From assembly GCA_002483425.1 (NCBI GenBank), contig DLHW01000014.1:82799-136840 (forward strand): a stretch of DNA of 54,042 nucleotides. The letters are read 5' to 3'. This stretch comes from Methylococcaceae bacterium UBA7658. Lineage in GTDB: Bacteria > Pseudomonadota > Gammaproteobacteria > Methylococcales > Methylomonadaceae. Positions 45,832 through 54,042 of the stretch are shown here, one piece after another. The position numbers and the translations under genes are program-made. A model generated the notes under the pieces. That model made no database searches. It was not told where the DNA came from and saw nothing but the letters and a program-made list of their open reading frames with translations. Numbering within the stretch: the first letter of the stretch is position 1; each line of letters begins with the position of its first letter.

Positions 45832-46137
45832 ATGGCAAAAAAATCCATGGTTGCCCGCGAAGAAAAACGCAAAAAACTGGCGCAAAAATTTAACGAAAAA
45901 CGCAAATCTTTGCGAGAAATCATTAGAGATCCCAAGTCGTCATTCGAGCAAAAAGAACTCGCTCAACTTCATTTGCAAAAGCTGCCCAGAGATTCGAGTT
46001 CAGCAAGAATTCGTAATCGTTGCGGGCTAACGGGGCGTCCTCATGGGTACTACCGGAAATTTGGTTTAAGCAGGAATAAGTTGCGTGAAGCTACTATGCG
46101 CGGAGATGTGCCGGGCGTTGTAAAAGCCAGCTGGTAG
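45832..46137 (+). CDS. rpsN: 30S ribosomal protein uS14, zinc-free form
   Basis: 101 residues, the long C-minus type without the CxxC pairs of the short zinc form. The conserved RIRNRCGLTGRPHGYYRKFGL and MRGDVPGVVKASW ends are present. Confidence 0.98.
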   Translation: MAKKSMVAREEKRKKLAQKFNEKRKSLREIIRDPKSSFEQKELAQLHLQKLPRDSSSARIRNRCGLTGRPHGYYRKFGLSRNKLREATMRGDVPGVVKASW

Positions 46138-46177
46138 TAACATTAGATGTAACGGATAGAGATAAGAGTAATAGATT

Positions 46178-46573
46178 ATGAGTATGTCAGATCCAATAGC
46201 AGATATGCTGACTAGAATTAGAAATGGTCAGTCTGCAAGAAAAAAATCGATTCAGTTGCCTTCTTCAAAATTGAAGCTTTCTATAGCTAACGTATTAAAA
46301 GAAGAAGGCTTTATTAACGATTTTGCTGCAGAGACCATGGGTAGTCATTCCGTAATGACAATAGTCTTGAAATATTACAAAGGCGTTCCGGTTATCGAAA
46401 ATATTAAAAGAATTAGTCGTCCGGGCTTGAGAATTTATAAAGCTAAAGACGAGCTTCCAAAAGTTCTAGGTGGATTAGGCATTGCAATTGTGTCGACTTC
46501 AAGCGGGGTTATGACTGATAAAGCGGCTAGGGCTAATGGTCATGGCGGCGAAATAATCTGCACAGTCTGTTAA
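46178..46573 (+). CDS. rpsH: 30S ribosomal protein uS8
   Basis: Central-domain 16S binder and, in E. coli, the spc operon repressor. 131 residues. MSMSDPIADMLTRIRNG matches the family from the first ATG, though a second ATG lies at 46184. Ends GHGGEIICTVC. Confidence 0.98.
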   Translation: MSMSDPIADMLTRIRNGQSARKKSIQLPSSKLKLSIANVLKEEGFINDFAAETMGSHSVMTIVLKYYKGVPVIENIKRISRPGLRIYKAKDELPKVLGGLGIAIVSTSSGVMTDKAARANGHGGEIICTVC

Positions 46574-46586
46574 TTAAAGGTTTTAT

Positions 46587-47120
46587 ATGTCAAGAATTGC
46601 TAAAGCACCCATCGCTCTGCCTAAAGGCGTTGAGGTTAAGTTAAATGGAAGTAGTTTGACTGTTAAAGGGGCTAAAGGTCAGCTGTCATTTGATTTTAAT
46701 CCTGCCGTTAACATAGCTATCGCCGATAACGTTATCCAAATGCAATGGGATAAGGCCGATAAGAATTCGATTGCCCAAGCAGGTACTGCAAGAGCTATTG
46801 CTAATAGTATGGTCGTCGGCGTTACTGATGGCTTCGAAAAAAAATTGACTTTAATCGGCGTTGGCTACCGGGCGCAAGCAAAAGGTAATGTATTGAGTTT
46901 GTCATTAGGGTATTCACACCCTGTTGATTTCGAAGTTCCGGAAGGTGTTACCGTAGAAACGCCATCGCAAACAGAAATCATAATACGAGGCAGCGATAAA
47001 CAACAAATTGGCGAGGTCGCTGCAAAAATTAGATCTTATCGTCCGCCTGAGCCGTATAAAGGTAAGGGTGTTAGATATGCGGATGAGAATGTGGCTAAAA
47101 AAGAAGCCAAAAAGAAATAG
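46587..47120 (+). CDS. rplF: 50S ribosomal protein uL6
   Basis: Factor-binding-site protein near the sarcin-ricin loop. 177 residues in two homologous domains, the second with LIGVGYRAQAKGNVLSLSLG and RSYRPPEPYKGKGVRY. Confidence 0.98.
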   Translation: MSRIAKAPIALPKGVEVKLNGSSLTVKGAKGQLSFDFNPAVNIAIADNVIQMQWDKADKNSIAQAGTARAIANSMVVGVTDGFEKKLTLIGVGYRAQAKGNVLSLSLGYSHPVDFEVPEGVTVETPSQTEIIIRGSDKQQIGEVAAKIRSYRPPEPYKGKGVRYADENVAKKEAKKK

Positions 47121-47128
47121 GTAAATTT

Positions 47129-47482
47129 ATGGATAAGAAAGTGACGCGGTTAAAACGAGCAACGAAACTACGTTGCAAGATCAAACAATTGAATGCAAAT
47201 CGTCTGTCTGTTCATAAGTCTTCGCAACATATTTATGCGCAAGTAATAAGCGGAGATGGGACTAAAACGCTTGCAAGCGCTTCCACGAACCAACAAGAAA
47301 TTAAAAGCGCATTAAAAAATACCAGTAACATTACCGCCGCGATAGAGGTCGGTAAGATGATTGCACAAAAAGCAATTGCAGCCGGTATTAGCGAAGTAGC
47401 GTTTGATCGGTCCGGTTTTAAATACCACGGCCGCATCAAGGCATTAGCTGATGCTGCTCGAGAAGCAGGCTTAAAGTTTTAG
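47129..47482 (+). CDS. rplR: 50S ribosomal protein uL18
   Basis: 5S rRNA-binding protein. 117 residues with basic N-terminus, NRLSVHKSSQHIYAQVI and FDRSGFKYHGRIKALADAAR. Confidence 0.98.
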   Translation: MDKKVTRLKRATKLRCKIKQLNANRLSVHKSSQHIYAQVISGDGTKTLASASTNQQEIKSALKNTSNITAAIEVGKMIAQKAIAAGISEVAFDRSGFKYHGRIKALADAAREAGLKF

Positions 47483-47491
47483 GAGAATAGA

Positions 47492-47998
47492 ATGTCTACA
47501 GCACCTGCGCAAGGCAGTACTGATGGTTTACAGGAAAAACTCGTCAATGTAAGGCGGGTTGCTAAGGTAGTAAAAGGTGGCCGTGTTTTCGGTTTCGCAG
47601 CCCTCACCGTCGTAGGCGATGGAGAAGGACGGGTTGGATATGGAGTTAGTAAAGCAAGAGAAGTTCCTGTCGCAATTCAGAAGTCGCTCGAACAAGCGCG
47701 AAAAAATATGCGCAAAGTGTCATTAAAAGGCGATACGTTGCAATATCCCATCATGAGTTCAACCGGAGCGGCAAAAGTGTATATGCAGCCGGCGTCCGAA
47801 GGTACAGGAATTATTGCTGGTGGAGCCATGAGGGCCGTTTTTGAAGTGGTTGGGGTTCATAACGTTCTTGCTAAGTGCATAGGCACTAATAACCCTATCA
47901 ACGTCGTTAGGGCAACTATTGACGGGCTTACCGGAATGCATAATGTTCATCAAATTGCAGCGAAACGCGGCAAAACAGTAGAACAGATTATCGGATAA
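47492..47998 (+). CDS. rpsE: 30S ribosomal protein uS5
   Basis: mRNA-entry and fidelity protein. 168 residues with the RNA-binding loop VKGGRVFGFAALTVVGDGEG and the GIIAGGAMRAVFEVVGV core. GGAG precedes the ATG. Confidence 0.98.
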   Translation: MSTAPAQGSTDGLQEKLVNVRRVAKVVKGGRVFGFAALTVVGDGEGRVGYGVSKAREVPVAIQKSLEQARKNMRKVSLKGDTLQYPIMSSTGAAKVYMQPASEGTGIIAGGAMRAVFEVVGVHNVLAKCIGTNNPINVVRATIDGLTGMHNVHQIAAKRGKTVEQIIG

Positions 47999-48002
47999 TG
48001 CA

Positions 48003-48185
48003 ATGACTGGAATATTATTAGTAACGATGAAAAAGAGTAAGTTTGGAAGATTGCCGCTGCACCAAGCTTGCTTAAAAGGTTTAGGGTTAAAAAAGATCAA
48101 TCAGACGGTTGAAGTGCTCAATACGCCTGAGAATAAGGGTATGATTAATAAAATATCCTACATGCTAAGTGTCGAGGAAAAATAA
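48003..48185 (+). CDS. rpmD: 50S ribosomal protein uL30
   Basis: 60 residues, LLVTMKKSKFGRLPLHQACL and the LGLKKINQTVEVLNTPENKGM core. Only 4 nt after rpsE, and it overlaps rplO by 1 nt. Confidence 0.97.
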   Translation: MTGILLVTMKKSKFGRLPLHQACLKGLGLKKINQTVEVLNTPENKGMINKISYMLSVEEK

Positions 48186-48619
48186 TGTTTTTGAACACTA
48201 TTCAGGCTGCCGAAGGAGCCCGTAAAAAAGCTAAGCGAGTTGGGCGAGGGATCGGTTGCACCTTAGGTAAGACCTGCGGAAAAGGTCATAAAGGCCAAAA
48301 AGCCCGTAGCGGCGGATTTCATAAAGTTGGTTTCGAAGGTGGTCAGATGCCGCTGCAACGCCGCCTGCCCAAAGTTGGGTTTATTTCGCAATCGGCAAAA
48401 TTCTCGGCTGAAGTTAGACTGAGCGAACTTGATAAACTTGATGCCGATCACGTCGATATTAATGTTTTGATTCAGCATAACGTCGTTCCAGTTTTTACTA
48501 AAAAAGTTAAAGTTATCAAATCCGGTGATTTAAATAGAGCGCTAACATTAAAAGGTATTCAAGTAACTGTTGGAGCAAAACTTGCCATTGAATCGGCAGG
48601 CGGCAAAGTCGAGGCATAA
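48185..48619 (+). CDS. rplO: 50S ribosomal protein uL15
   Basis: Late assembly protein. 144 residues with the glycine-rich GRGIGCTLGKTCGKGHKGQK arm and GFEGGQMPLQRRLPKVGF. secY begins directly after its stop. Confidence 0.98.
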   Translation: MFLNTIQAAEGARKKAKRVGRGIGCTLGKTCGKGHKGQKARSGGFHKVGFEGGQMPLQRRLPKVGFISQSAKFSAEVRLSELDKLDADHVDINVLIQHNVVPVFTKKVKVIKSGDLNRALTLKGIQVTVGAKLAIESAGGKVEA

Positions 48620-49942
48620 GTGAGCGTACCTAAATCCGCATTAAATTATAAGCCAGGTAGCTTTTCCGAACTAAACTCGAGATTGTTGTTTGTCTTGGGT
48701 GCTTTTGTCGTTTACCGTATCGGTGCTCATATTCCAGTTCCCGGGATAGATCCTAAAGCGTTGCAAGTTATGTTCGAGCAACAAAGCGGATCTATTTTAG
48801 ATATGTTTAATATGTTTTCCGGTGGTGCTTTAATGCGATTAAGTCTTTTTGCATTAGGTATCATGCCTTATATTTCGGCATCGATTATCATGCAGTTGAT
48901 GACGGTCGTGATTCCGGCTATGGAGCAACTCAAAAAAGAAGGTGAATCTGGCCGGAAAAAAATTTCACAATACACTCGTTACGGAACTGTTGTATTGGCG
49001 ACGTTCCAAGCTATAGGCATATCCTTGGCTTTACAGAACCAAACCGCAGGCGGTTTATCCGTGGTCTTGAGTCCTGGGATTAGCTTTGTTGTGGTCACTA
49101 CGATAACTCTAGTGACAGGCACCGTTTTTCTAATGTGGCTTGGCGAACAAGTAACAGAGCGCGGTATCGGCAATGGTATATCGTTAATAATTTTTGCAGG
49201 TATAGTTTCGGGGCTACCAAAAGCAATTGGCGGCACATTAGAATTAGCCAGGACCGGCGAGAAGAACGCGGGATTCATAATTGTATTATTTATATTGGCC
49301 ATTCTCGTCACTGCTCTCGTAGTCTTTGTTGAAAGAGGGCAAAGAAGGATACTGATCAATTACCCTAAAAGGCAGCAAGGCCGCAAAATGTATGCCGGTC
49401 AAACTAGCTTTTTACCTCTGAAATTAAATATGGCCGGTGTTATACCGCCAATATTTGCCTCAAGTATTATTCTTTTTCCTGCCACGATAGCTGGCTGGTT
49501 TGGGAATGCAGATGGTTTTACTTGGCTTCAAGATGTGGCGACTATGCTTTCACCGGGTCAGCCCGTTTATGTATTGTTTTATGCGACGGCTATTATTTTC
49601 TTTTGTTTTTTTTACACCGCTTTAGTGTTTAATTCTAAAGAAACAGCCGAAAACTTGAAGAAATCAGGCGCTTTTTTGCCAGGTATAAGGCCCGGTGTTC
49701 AAACAAGTGCATACATCGATAAAGTCATGACCCGGTTAACTTTAATTGGTGCGTTTTATATTACTCTTGTGTGTTTACTACCGGAATTTCTTATCGTTTA
49801 TTGGAATGTGCCTTTTTACTTCGGCGGTACGTCCTTGTTGATTATTGTTGTTGTTGTTATGGATTTTATTTCTCAGATGCAAACCCACTTAATGTCTCAG
49901 CAGTATGAAGGGTTAATGAAAAAGGCAAATTTAAAGAAATAA
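48620..49942 (+). CDS. secY: Preprotein translocase subunit SecY
   Basis: Protein-conducting channel of the inner membrane. 440 residues from GTG 48620, with ten predicted membrane helices, the plug-region segment MFNMFSGGALMRLSLFALGI and SIIMQLMTVVIP. Its frame starts immediately after the rplO stop, so translation is coupled. Confidence 0.98.
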   Translation: MSVPKSALNYKPGSFSELNSRLLFVLGAFVVYRIGAHIPVPGIDPKALQVMFEQQSGSILDMFNMFSGGALMRLSLFALGIMPYISASIIMQLMTVVIPAMEQLKKEGESGRKKISQYTRYGTVVLATFQAIGISLALQNQTAGGLSVVLSPGISFVVVTTITLVTGTVFLMWLGEQVTERGIGNGISLIIFAGIVSGLPKAIGGTLELARTGEKNAGFIIVLFILAILVTALVVFVERGQRRILINYPKRQQGRKMYAGQTSFLPLKLNMAGVIPPIFASSIILFPATIAGWFGNADGFTWLQDVATMLSPGQPVYVLFYATAIIFFCFFYTALVFNSKETAENLKKSGAFLPGIRPGVQTSAYIDKVMTRLTLIGAFYITLVCLLPEFLIVYWNVPFYFGGTSLLIIVVVVMDFISQMQTHLMSQQYEGLMKKANLKK

Positions 49943-49970
49943 AATGCTAACAATTAATTAGGAGTTAAAA

Positions 49971-50084
49971 ATGAAAGTTAGAGCCTCGGTAAAAAAAATT
50001 TGCAGAAATTGCAAAGTGGTTAAAAGAAGCGGTGTGCTTAGAGTTATCTGTGTCGATGGCAGACATAAGCAGCGTCAGGGTTGA
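49971..50084 (+). CDS. rpmJ: 50S ribosomal protein bL36, zinc-binding form
   Basis: 37 residues beginning MKVRASVKKICRNCKVVKR. The zinc ligands Cys11, Cys14, Cys27 and His32 are intact, so this is the C-plus form. It is one residue shorter than E. coli L36, in the turn before the last ligand. TTAGGAG lies 8 nt upstream. It sits between secY and rpsM as usual. Confidence 0.97.
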   Translation: MKVRASVKKICRNCKVVKRSGVLRVICVDGRHKQRQG

Positions 50085-50090
50085 TCCTGA

Positions 50091-50119
50091 TTGTAGTTAA
50101 ATTTTAATAATGCTATCAT
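50091..50119 (+). promoter_or_regulatory. Candidate promoter of the alpha operon
   Basis: TTGTAG (50091-50096), 17-nt spacer, TATCAT (50114-50119) in the 71-nt gap before rpsM. The leader left after it is too short for the full E. coli-type S4 pseudoknot. Confidence 0.4.
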
Positions 50120-50155
50120 ATTAAGTTAGCTTGAAATCCTAGTTAGGAGTATTAA

Positions 50156-50512
50156 ATGGCACGTATTGCCGGGATAAACATACCAGAACATAAACATGCT
50201 GAAATAGCTTTGACATCGATTTATGGAATAGGCCGCCAAACTGCAAACGAAATTTGTAAAAAAGTTGGCGTCTTACCTTCTATTAAAATTAAAGAGCTAA
50301 CAGAAGATCAGTTGGAATCGATTCGTGCCGTCATTTCAAAAATGACTGTTGAAGGCGACCTGCGCCGCGAAGTTTCAATGAGCATAAAAAGATTGATGGA
50401 TCTAGGTTGTTATCGCGGTATCCGGCATCGGCGAGGACTGCCTTTAAGAGGCCAGAGAACAAGAACAAATGCGCGTACTCGCAAAGGTCCGCGCAAACCA
50501 ATTAAAAAATAA
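50156..50512 (+). CDS. rpsM: 30S ribosomal protein uS13
   Basis: Head protein that bridges to the 50S and P-site tRNA. 118 residues, MARIAGINIPEHKHAEIALT, with the helix-hairpin SIYGIGRQTANEICKKVGV and the basic tail RTNARTRKGPRKPIKK. TTAGGAG precedes it. Confidence 0.98.
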   Translation: MARIAGINIPEHKHAEIALTSIYGIGRQTANEICKKVGVLPSIKIKELTEDQLESIRAVISKMTVEGDLRREVSMSIKRLMDLGCYRGIRHRRGLPLRGQRTRTNARTRKGPRKPIKK

Positions 50513-50536
50513 GATAGCTTTTCAAGGGTCTGATTA

Positions 50537-50923
50537 ATGGCAAGTCCAGCACGTACAAGAAAGCGTATAAAAAAAGAAGTAGCAGACGGTATTGTTCACA
50601 TACACGCTTCTTTCAATAATACAATCATAACAATTACCGATAGAAAAGGTAACGCCTTATCTTGGGCAACATCCGGCGGTTCCGGCTTTAGGGGCTCTAG
50701 AAAGAGCACTCCTTTTGCCGCACAAGTCGCGGCTGAAAAAGCAGGGACTGTTGCTTTAGAATTTGGCATGAAAAATCTTGATGTCTTGATTAAAGGACCC
50801 GGTCCAGGCCGAGAATCTGCTGTACGGTCTTTGAACAATTTAGGATTTAAAATTACCAACATTATCGATGTGACGCCCATCCCCCATAATGGCTGCCGCC
50901 CGCCAAAAAAGCGTCGCGTCTAG
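50537..50923 (+). CDS. rpsK: 30S ribosomal protein uS11
   Basis: Platform protein. 128 residues with HIHASFNNTIITITDRKGN and GPGPGRESAVRSL, ending IPHNGCRPPKKRRV. Confidence 0.98.
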   Translation: MASPARTRKRIKKEVADGIVHIHASFNNTIITITDRKGNALSWATSGGSGFRGSRKSTPFAAQVAAEKAGTVALEFGMKNLDVLIKGPGPGRESAVRSLNNLGFKITNIIDVTPIPHNGCRPPKKRRV

Positions 50924-50936
50924 TAGGAGCAATTGA

Positions 50937-51557
50937 ATGGCAAGATATTTAGGACCTACCTGTAAATTAAGTAGAAGAGAAGGAACCGATCTTTTCTTAA
51001 AAAGCAGAGGAAAATCATTAGAAGGGAAATGCAAGCTTGATCAAAGACCCGGTCAGCACGGAACTAAAAGAAATAGAAACTCCGATTACGCTCTTCAATT
51101 AAGGGCAAAACAGCGTTTACGCAGAATTTATGGGGTTTTAGAAAAACAATTCAGGAATTATTATAAATCTGCCGATATGAAAAAAGGCGCTACAGGCGAA
51201 AATCTCCTGAATATGCTCGAGTCAAGATTAGACAACGTGGTATACAGAATGGGGTTTGCTGCTACCAGAGCCGAAGCTCGGCAGTTAGTCAGTCATAAAT
51301 CGATTTGTGTAAACGGTGCGCTTCTTAATATACCGTCGTACCAACTTTCGATTGGTGATGTGCTTTCCGTAAAAGAAAAAGCGAGAAAACAACAGCGCAT
51401 CGTTGACGCATTAGGGGTAGCGGAACAGTATGGTTTTCCTTCTTGGGTTGAAGTCGATCCTAAAAAAATGACAGGGACTTTTAATACCCTGCCGGACCGT
51501 GCTGATCTCGGAAGTGAAATCAACGAACAGTTGGTTGTAGAGTTATATTCAAAATAA
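50937..51557 (+). CDS. rpsD: 30S ribosomal protein uS4
   Basis: Assembly initiator and, in E. coli, the alpha operon repressor. 206 residues with the S4 domain near 95-155 (RLDNVVYRMGFAATRAEARQL). Two cysteines (Cys9 and Cys32) remain near the positions used by zinc-binding S4 proteins, but the other ligands are missing. GTAGGAGC precedes the ATG. Confidence 0.98.
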   Translation: MARYLGPTCKLSRREGTDLFLKSRGKSLEGKCKLDQRPGQHGTKRNRNSDYALQLRAKQRLRRIYGVLEKQFRNYYKSADMKKGATGENLLNMLESRLDNVVYRMGFAATRAEARQLVSHKSICVNGALLNIPSYQLSIGDVLSVKEKARKQQRIVDALGVAEQYGFPSWVEVDPKKMTGTFNTLPDRADLGSEINEQLVVELYSK

Positions 51558-51578
51558 TTGCGGTTCTGAGGAAAATAC

Positions 51579-52592
51579 ATGCAGAATTTATTTGCTGGCT
51601 TGTTAAAGCCTCGGTTAGTTGAAGTAGTCAGTAAAACTCCTAATCATTCTCGAATAGTTATTGAGCCTTTAGAAAGAGGGTTCGGGCACTCGTTGGGTAA
51701 TGCTTTAAGAAGAGTTTTGTTATCTTCTATTCCCGGTTGCGCTGTAACAGATGTAGAAATAGAAGGCGTTCAGCACGAGTTTACGACGATTGAAGGTGTT
51801 CAAGAAGATGTTATAGACATCTTATTAAATTTAAAAAAACTTGCGGTTATTTTACATTCCAAAGATGAAGTTGAATTATCTTTAACTAAAAATGGCGCTG
51901 GTCCAGTTACGGCGGCCGATATCATAGTGCCGCATGATGTAGAAATAGTTAATCCTGAATTGATACTCGCTAATTTAACTCAGTCCGGCGTTTTAAATAT
52001 GAAAATATGGATTCGCCGTGGTAGAGGGTATGAGCCTTTTAGTGTTCGTAAAGAAAACGCTGATTATGTTCCGGCGGTAGGGGCTTTGCATTTAGATGCG
52101 GCCTATAGTCCAGTGGTGCGGGTGGCTTATCATGTTGAAAGCACTCGTGTAGAACAAAGGACCAGTTTAGATAAATTGATTATTGAATTGGAAACTAACG
52201 GGACAGTTGATCCTGAGCAAACCATAAAATTAGCAGGATCAATATTACACGATCAATTATCGGTATTCGTTGATTTTGTGAAAATTGTTCATCCGCAAGT
52301 GATCGACGAGCCAAGTATTGAGCCCGATATTGACCCTGTTTTATTGCGGCCAGTAGATGATTTAGAGTTAACAGTACGTTCAGCTAACTGTTTGAAAGCT
52401 GAAAATATATTTTATATTGGCGATTTAATACAACGAACCGAGGTTGAATTGCTGAAAACTCCTAACCTTGGAAAAAAATCGTTGACAGAGATTAAAGACA
52501 TTCTTGCCTTGAAAGGATTATCTTTGGGTATGCGTTTAGATAACTGGCCGCCTGAAAGTCTTGCTGACCAATCACACTCAATAACGCATTAA
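51579..52592 (+). CDS. rpoA: DNA-directed RNA polymerase alpha subunit
   Basis: 337 residues. The N-terminal dimer domain shows GFGHSLGNALRRVLLSSIPG. The C-terminal DNA-binding domain shows LTVRSANCLKAENIFYIGD with the conserved arginine for UP-element contact, and LGKKSLTEIKDILALKG. GAGGAAA precedes the ATG. Confidence 0.99.
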   Translation: MQNLFAGLLKPRLVEVVSKTPNHSRIVIEPLERGFGHSLGNALRRVLLSSIPGCAVTDVEIEGVQHEFTTIEGVQEDVIDILLNLKKLAVILHSKDEVELSLTKNGAGPVTAADIIVPHDVEIVNPELILANLTQSGVLNMKIWIRRGRGYEPFSVRKENADYVPAVGALHLDAAYSPVVRVAYHVESTRVEQRTSLDKLIIELETNGTVDPEQTIKLAGSILHDQLSVFVDFVKIVHPQVIDEPSIEPDIDPVLLRPVDDLELTVRSANCLKAENIFYIGDLIQRTEVELLKTPNLGKKSLTEIKDILALKGLSLGMRLDNWPPESLADQSHSITH

Positions 52593-52605
52593 TTCGGATT
52601 TATCA

Positions 52606-52986
52606 ATGAGACATCGTAAAAGTGGTAGAAAATTTAATATAAAGAGTAGTCACAAAAGCGCTATGTTCAGTAACATGGCAAACTCTTTGTTTAAACATGA
52701 ATTGATCAAAACAACGTTACCTAAAGCAAAAGAATTAAGAGGTTTTGCCGAACCTTTTATTACACTATCGAAAGAAGATAGTGTAGCTAAAAGACGGCTC
52801 GCTTTTTCGAAATTAAGAGACCGAGATGTCGTGACTAAATTATTTAATGAACAAGGTCCGCGTTTCAAGAATCGTCCTGGCGGTTATCTTAGAATCATGA
52901 AATGCGGTTTTAGAGCTGGGGATGATGCGCCGATGGCTTATGTTGAGTTAGTAGATAGACCGGCTGAAATTTCATCGTCGTCCTAA
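52606..52986 (+). CDS. rplQ: 50S ribosomal protein bL17
   Basis: Tunnel-exit protein and last gene of the alpha operon. 126 residues, MRHRKSGRKFNIKSSHKSAM, with NSLFKHELIKTTLPKAKELR and GYLRIMKCGFRAGDDAPMAYVEL. Confidence 0.98.
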   Translation: MRHRKSGRKFNIKSSHKSAMFSNMANSLFKHELIKTTLPKAKELRGFAEPFITLSKEDSVAKRRLAFSKLRDRDVVTKLFNEQGPRFKNRPGGYLRIMKCGFRAGDDAPMAYVELVDRPAEISSSS

Positions 52987-52987
52987 C

Positions 52988-53016
52988 AAAAAAACCGGCT
53001 TTAAGCCGGTTTTTTT
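52988..53016. terminator. Bidirectional terminator after rplQ
   Basis: A stem of ACCGGCT / AGCCGGT with a TTA loop is flanked by an A-run on the left and a T-run on the right. It serves rplQ on the plus strand and fdxA on the minus strand. Confidence 0.92.
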
Positions 53017-53041
53017 ATGTCTTGATTATACAGTTGATGGT

Positions 53042-53365
53042 TTATTTTTCTAATAAGTCAATTTTTTCTGGTTTACCATTCCAATCGTCAGCGTCCGTAA
53101 GGGGTTTTTTTACTTCTGTAATGATAGGCCACTTTTTAGAAAGCTCTGCATTCAAGGCAATAAAATTTTGTTGGTCGTCGGGGACTTCGTCTTCTGAAAA
53201 TATTGCGTTAGCAGGGCATTCTGGTTCACATAAAGTGCAGTCAATGCATTCGTCTGGATCGATTACTAAAAAATTCGGCCCTTCGTGAAAACAGTCGACT
53301 GGGCAAACATCGACACAGTCAGTAAATTTACATTTGATACAATTTTCTGTGACTACAAAAGTCAT
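53042..53365 (-). CDS. fdxA: 7Fe ferredoxin (FdxA type)
   Basis: Low-potential electron carrier with one [3Fe-4S] and one [4Fe-4S] cluster, like Azotobacter FdI. 107 residues. The cysteine pattern matches: Cys9, Cys17 and Cys50 for the 3Fe cluster and Cys21, Cys40, Cys43 and Cys46 for the 4Fe cluster, with further Cys12 and Cys25. The C-terminal extension of the long form is present. GGTAGGG precedes the ATG, and a TATAAT lies about 25 nt upstream of the start. Confidence 0.95.
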   Translation of the reverse strand: MTFVVTENCIKCKFTDCVDVCPVDCFHEGPNFLVIDPDECIDCTLCEPECPANAIFSEDEVPDDQQNFIALNAELSKKWPIITEVKKPLTDADDWNGKPEKIDLLEK

Positions 53366-53510
53366 AAATTCCCTACCTGAAAAATTTTATTATAAGACGC
53401 TTTTAATGTTTTATTTTAACAGAAACTAATTGTCTGTTGAACAAAATAGGCGAGGATCGGGATTTAGATTTTAAACTTATGTTCGATCTGTTTTAGTGGA
53501 TGCGGACATC

Positions 53511-54042
53511 TTATTTTAAACTTGCTGAATTGAAAAGTGCTAAGAATGCACTTTTAATCCCCGTTATTTTTCTGTTTTTGGCGCTTGAAAGCGCCTTTTT
53601 GGCTTCAGCTTTGAGTTGGTCGTCAGCGAAACGTTGTTCCTGTCTTGAAGGTAAAGATACGGCTTTTTCAAAATACTTTTGGGCTTTATTAGGCTGATTA
53701 TTATCTAACAAAAAATCGCCATAAAAATAATTGGCATCGATACTATTTGGGTTAATTGAAAGCGCCTCTTTAAACATTTGTTCTGCGCGTTCGTCGCTGC
53801 CAAAAGCAATCGGCCAATCGGGGCTCATGTAATAAAGTGTGGCAAGGGTCACATAAGCAGAGCCGTTTGCTGTTTTAGGATTTAATTCGATAACTTTTTG
53901 CAATAAGTCTTTTGAGCTATGGATGGCTTTGAGAGCAGTGAAGCCATCTTGAAGTTCGGCGTTGGTGGCGATAATGACAGCTTTCCAAAATAACGGTTCA
54001 GGTTCATTAGGAAATTCGGCCGATAGTTGGTCGGACTTTTTT
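53511..54042 (-). CDS. TPR-repeat protein, 5' end outside the window
   Basis: The frame is open from the right edge to the stop at 53511, so about 176 residues of the C-terminal part are visible; a TTG at 53903 is internal and not the start. Two TPR-like helix pairs stand out: ERAEQMFKEALSINPNSIDA and the next repeat around QPNKAQKYFEKAVSLP. The end (KNRKITGIKSAFLALFNSASLK) is basic and unstructured. A scaffold role is likely; the partner is unknown. The gene is on the same strand as fdxA, 145 nt downstream of it. Confidence 0.75.
   Translation of the reverse strand, partial: KKSDQLSAEFPNEPEPLFWKAVIIATNAELQDGFTALKAIHSSKDLLQKVIELNPKTANGSAYVTLATLYYMSPDWPIAFGSDERAEQMFKEALSINPNSIDANYFYGDFLLDNNQPNKAQKYFEKAVSLPSRQEQRFADDQLKAEAKKALSSAKNRKITGIKSAFLALFNSASLK

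Overview
The window is a chromosomal segment of a gammaproteobacterium. Over the right two thirds the gene order is the classic gammaproteobacterial one: hemA / prfA-prmC; lolB-ispE-tRNA-Gln-prs-rplY-pth; tRNA-Tyr-Gly-Thr; tRNA-Trp-secE-nusG-rplKAJL-rpoBC; rpsL-rpsG-fusA-tuf; then the complete S10-spc-alpha ribosomal block from rpsJ to rplQ. The proteins look most like those of methanotrophs of the order Methylococcales (for example the EF-G N-terminus and the large orphan membrane protein). That assignment comes from memory of the families, not from a search, and is tentative.

Layout. 1-3830 is accessory DNA: a minus-strand RTX-type calcium-binding repeat protein, a long non-coding stretch with a perfect FNR-like box and an imperfect dispersed repeat, a decayed gene for a small secreted protein (2767-3538), and a hairpin-rich composite repeat. 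3828-7883 is a 1351-residue exported membrane protein of unknown function with an internally duplicated periplasmic module. 8268-10777 is ntrB-ntrC, preceded by a near-consensus NtrC box and a -24/-12 (sigma-54) type element, which suggests autoregulation. 10796-16886, all on the minus strand, holds a three-gene module (M67/JAMM metallopeptidase, five-helix membrane protein, DUF1287 protein), prmC, prfA, an AT-rich lipoprotein gene inserted between prfA and hemA, and hemA.

17254-22800 (plus) holds a TPR lipoprotein, lolB, ispE, tRNA-Gln, prs, rplY and pth. pth contains a perfect intrinsic-terminator-like hairpin formed by the codons of its active-site motif. 22916-23363 carries four tRNAs; the tuf gene often found between tRNA-Thr and tRNA-Trp is absent. 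23415-35155 is the secE-nusG-L11-L10-rpoBC region with a recognisable L10 leader and an attenuator before rpoB. 35324-52986 is one almost gapless run of translation genes. tuf is only 6 nt from rpsJ, so no S10 leader is possible there, and an 18-bp tandem duplication sits on the rpsG stop codon just before a weakly initiated fusA. A bidirectional terminator ends the run at 52988-53016. The right edge holds a 7Fe ferredoxin (fdxA) and the 3' part of a TPR protein, both on the minus strand.

Most of the window is core translation and transcription machinery. The least explained parts are the left accessory region, the 1351-residue protein next to ntrBC, the M67/membrane/DUF1287 module, and the regulatory structures listed in the findings. 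I saw no CRISPR array, prophage, intact insertion sequence or defence system.
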